Source: Sphagnum compactum (taxonomy: Eukaryota > Bryophyta > Sphagnopsida > Sphagnales). Taken from it: a stretch of 64,000 nt of DNA. Positions 60,661 to 64,000 of the stretch are shown here, piece after piece; position 1 is the stretch's first letter, and every line of letters begins with the position of its first letter. The notes beneath the pieces were generated by a model, which was not told the DNA's origin, did no database searches, and saw only the letters and a list, made by a program, of their open reading frames with translations. The stretch is taken from the NCBI GenBank assembly GCA_965153455.1, contig OZ234503.1, positions 14,699,118 to 14,763,117 of the forward strand, written 5' to 3'. The position numbers and the translations under genes are program-made.

Positions 60661-62029
60661 ATACTTATTTTCACCAACTAGAAATTTGGCCTTAATTTTT
60701 TGAATAATTAAATAAATTTTGTAACCAAACACAAAAGAAGGTATGTCTCTTACCATTTGGTAATATTTTCAAGTTAAGTTCTTTCACTTTCTTTAAAAAA
60801 ATATAATGACATTGCATTGTTTTAGATATGGTTAGGCCCTAAAAATTATGCCCAAAATGCACCTTAGATTTATTTTAATTATTGCAAACTTGTAAAAAAA
60901 ATGTTAATTAATTTATATGTCCCAAACTCTAAACCTAAACCATAATTTTAACATTAAATAATAAATTTTACATTAAACCTTAACCCCCTATATCATCAAT
61001 GTCACCAATTTTGCATTATGTTCATTTTTATATACGTTAGTTCATATTATAAGGTGAATAACTAATTTTGAAAACATAAATTTCATGATGTATTGGCGAG
61101 GAATCAAATATTTAAAAATATTTTTATGTTTCATGGTTAATGAATTATCACAATATGATATGGGTATTACATTTAAACAAAAGTGGGTTAAGAAATATTG
61201 AATTTTAACAACTATGGAACATATGGAAACAAAGGAGATTCACAATTATGTTATAGATCTAAACAAGTGATAAAATCAAAAACCAATACAATGAGCAAAG
61301 TTTAGAGTATAAACCTTAAGCTTTGATATATATATGAATAAACATTAAATCATAAGGCATAACCTTAAAAATCTAAATGATATTTTTTCATAAGTCGTAT
61401 TACAACACTAATTATACAAACCCTAACCAAAAAAAGTCCTAATGATATATGCCCTAAACCCAAAAAACTATACAGATTATACAAATTATATAATGCAAAA
61501 CAAAAAAAAAATTTAAAAGAAAAAATTTTAAAACCAAATTTTAAAGATTTTAAAAAAGATTTACTAACAAAAAAAAAACCTTAATCTTACAAAACAATCA
61601 AATAAATTTTGTAAAAAACCAAAAGAAAATATGTCTCTTACCTTTGTGTGATTTTTCTAAATTAATTCTTTCCACTCTCTTTGAAAAAAATATAGAATGA
61701 AATTATATTATTTCACATATGTCTAAACCGTAAAATTTTTCACCCAAATTTAGCCTAGTTCAAGATAATTATTATAGATTTGTGAAAAACTTACTAACCA
61801 ATTTATTTGTCCCAACCTTAAACCTAAACCATAATCCAATAATACATACTTTTAATAATTACATGAAAAGATGTATTGTAATGTCCATTCCATAAATAAA
61901 TTAGGTAAACAAAATTTAGTAAAATATGCATTAACTAAACCGAAATGGTTGCAATTATGACATTGTTTCCACTATAAATTGTTTATAATACCTACATATG
62001 GGGACCTATGTTCATCATCCATGAACTAG
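60661..62029. other. AT-rich spacer with a short internal duplication
   Basis: The blocks 'accaaacacaaaagaaggtatgtctcttacc' type (about 60722-60760) and 'aaccaaaagaaaatatgtctcttacc' type (about 61616-61645) recur with similar following text ('caaactctaaacctaaaccataat' and 'caaccttaaacctaaaccataat'). This indicates a diverged duplication roughly 0.9 kb apart. No gene was recognised. Confidence 0.4.
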
Positions 62030-62690
62030 GGCGAACCTTAATAAATTGATAGGTAGGATTGGGGGCTAGGGGGGGTGAAAAAAATGAGTAGGTAATTAGT
62101 TAGATATTTAGCTATGTAAAAAGCATAGGTAGGTAGGTGAACATAGTGGTAGGTACAAAGGTGGGTGCATAGGTAGGTAAGTAAGTATATAGGTAGGTAG
62201 TTGGGATAGTAGGCAAGTTAATAAGTAGAAAGGAAATTCAAGGAGCAAGGTAGATAGGCATGTAAGTAGGAAGAGGTAGGCATGTAGGTAGGCAAGGTAT
62301 TAGGTAGGAAGAAAGTTACACTAGCAAGGTAGCTAGGTAGATAGGCAAGTTAGTACATAGGAAATAAGTTATTTTATCAAGGTGATTAGGTTTGTAGAAT
62401 ATTTATGTCAATAGGGTGGTTGTGTATATAAAGTTACTAAATAATAATGTAGCTAGGTCAGTAAAGTAGGTAGTTAGTACAATGGTTAAGTCAATAAGGT
62501 AGTTAAGTTTGTAGGGTATGTAGTTAATAAGGTAGCTAGGTTAGTAGGGTAGGTAATTAGTATAGTAGTTAGGTCAGTAGAATAATTAGTTATTAAGGTA
62601 GCTATGTAGTAGGGGATAGTTAGTAAGGTACCGAGGTTGGTATAATACTTATGAAGGTAGGAAGGTGAGTAGGGTAGCTATGTGTGAGGT
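62030..62690. repeat. TAGG-rich array, degenerate
   Basis: taggtagg, taagtagg and longer 'ggtagctaggttagtagggt' units over about 650 bp. Similar in base word to the arrays in E1 and E2, but no CACTA-type ends were identified around it. Confidence 0.65.
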
Positions 62691-64000
62691 CAGGTCTAGG
62701 GAAAAAACAACCAAGAACAAATTTAAAAAAAATACAATGGTCAGCAGCAAAAAGAAATGGACTATGATGAACCCCATTTGACGTTGAATGAAAAAATGTA
62801 GCCCATCCGATGGACAAAACGGCCAACTGGTGCACTGGTGGCTTCTAGTTCACTCTAGCTGACTCCATTGTGTTGCTAAGGATTCTCAAAAACCAGTTCA
62901 ACTGCCAATCCTACAATTGCCAAATTAAATCATGGGTGCAAAGAGACTTGCAGATAATGAACTTCACACACAAGTTGCAATCAAAACAAAAGCTGATGCA
63001 AAAAAAACAGAAGCAAAAAGTTTGACATTCACACAACTTCCCAATATGATTCTATCCATATCTGGGAACTACCTATGCATGTCCAAAAAAACCTGTGAGA
63101 AATTTATTTATTATTGTATTTGGAGATTGCATTACAGTGCAGTTTTACCTCCACCTCTTTCTTTTTCCATGATACCAAGCATGTATTATGGGGAAAAAAA
63201 ATTTGAATAATTTTTTTGGATAGTTTTTATGCTAGATGATGCCTTTGGAACAAGGCATTCCCGAAGTAAGTGCCCCTTGCACCTCATGCAGGTGCTTACT
63301 TCAAGAACACCTCGCATCTTAGGGTCTACCCTACACATAACCACATATATATATCTAATCGAAAAACATTGATTTGGAGTTTGAACTAGTGTTGGTGGGT
63401 TATTGATATTTTTGACAACCACTTAAATCAATAACTGCTTTGTGTTGAATTTTCAAAATCTAATAGACTACTTGGATACTCAATTACCATACAATTAGGT
63501 TATCAATCTTCAAACACTAATGCAATGTTTTAAAACCCTTATAACTGATTTATAAACAATGTGTTAATTGATGATACTCAATTTGAAAACCTATCCTTAT
63601 GCATAACCATTGGTTATTACCAATGTTGGCAAGTTCTTTGGATTTTAGCAAGTTAAGGTCTAGGTTAGAGGTCAAGTTCTATGGTCTTTGGACCAAAGGT
63701 TCCAAGTTTTCTTGGAATCATCCTTGAAACCTAATTGGAGATCTTTTCTATTTTCAAAATTGAACTAAAACTTAAATTAACATGCTACCCCATTTTAAAG
63801 AGATTCAAGTTCTCTATGTACATAAGTATAATTTTATTTTAAAAGATACAAACTCTTAAAATTGTAGTCAGTAGACATAAATGTGATGACGACCTCCCCC
63901 CAATATATATATGTATATAATTTTTAGGCCAAAGTTTTTTTTAAAGAGAATTTGTGATAGAATATTTCGTTTTTAAAAATATATATCATCTTTTCACTAT
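62691..64000. other. Terminal region, no supported gene
   Basis: An open frame at 62932-63210 (92 aa, plus; Lys/Thr-rich start) has no recognisable domain. An imperfect hairpin is present at 63263-63302 (GAAGTAAGTGCC against GGTGCTTACTTC). The rest is AT-rich and featureless to the window end. Confidence 0.3.

Noticed and set aside
62932-63210. 92-codon plus-strand frame
   Set aside because: It has no recognisable domain, a low-complexity start, and no gene signals around it.
1-64000. Naming the species (for example a peat moss)
   Set aside because: No diagnostic marker is present. Gene structure and repeats support a land plant only.

Overview
The window is nuclear DNA of a land plant. It has spliced genes with GT-AG introns, plant-type LTR, LINE and CACTA transposable elements, TATA and telo-box motifs, and a nodulin/glutamine-synthetase-like fusion gene of plant type. 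The long AT-rich spacers and a decayed transposase-like family that I associate with seedless plants suggest a bryophyte or lycophyte (a moss is possible). That placement is a guess from memory, not a result.

Layout. 0-6 kb: a small genic island of moderate GC. It carries a two-exon minus-strand gene of unknown function (4475-5385, 178 aa), an upstream TATA-like box, telo-boxes and a diverged tandem repeat. 6-20 kb: AT-rich spacer with dispersed repeats, a 185-bp tandem duplication and weak coding-like remnants. 20.3-25.8 kb: an old CACTA-type element (E1) rich in TAGG/CTAC tetranucleotide arrays and minisatellites. 26.4-35.4 kb: a decayed transposase-like gene split by two insertions, a very young chromodomain Ty3/gypsy retrotransposon (26977-33919, 820-bp LTRs with one mismatch, 5-bp TSD) and a 1,129-bp non-autonomous CACTA element (E2, 34144-35272, 3-bp TSD). 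35.4-48 kb: AT-rich repeat desert with a possible third CACTA-like insertion, a 5'-truncated LINE (43042-43732) and dispersed repeats.

48.3-56 kb: the only gene of recognised function, an 18-coding-exon NodGS/FluG-type gene. It encodes 912 aa: an N-terminal amidohydrolase, a linker, and a C-terminal glutamine-synthetase-like domain. Every exon joins in phase. Its third intron has the AT-AC ends, ATATCCTTTT donor and TTCTTTAAC branch site of a U12-type (minor spliceosome) intron. 57-64 kb: pyrimidine tracts, a tandem series of hairpin-forming modules (58.1-58.9 kb), two tandem arrays sharing a core in opposite orientation (59.8-60.7 kb), and a further TAGG array (62.0-62.7 kb).

The two host genes look unrelated. 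Most of the remaining sequence is explained by nested transposable elements. The observations most worth following are the AT-AC intron, the CACTA family that carries CTAC arrays and a tRNA-like segment, the nested history of the transposase pseudogene, the lesions in the otherwise fresh retrotransposon, and the hairpin array.
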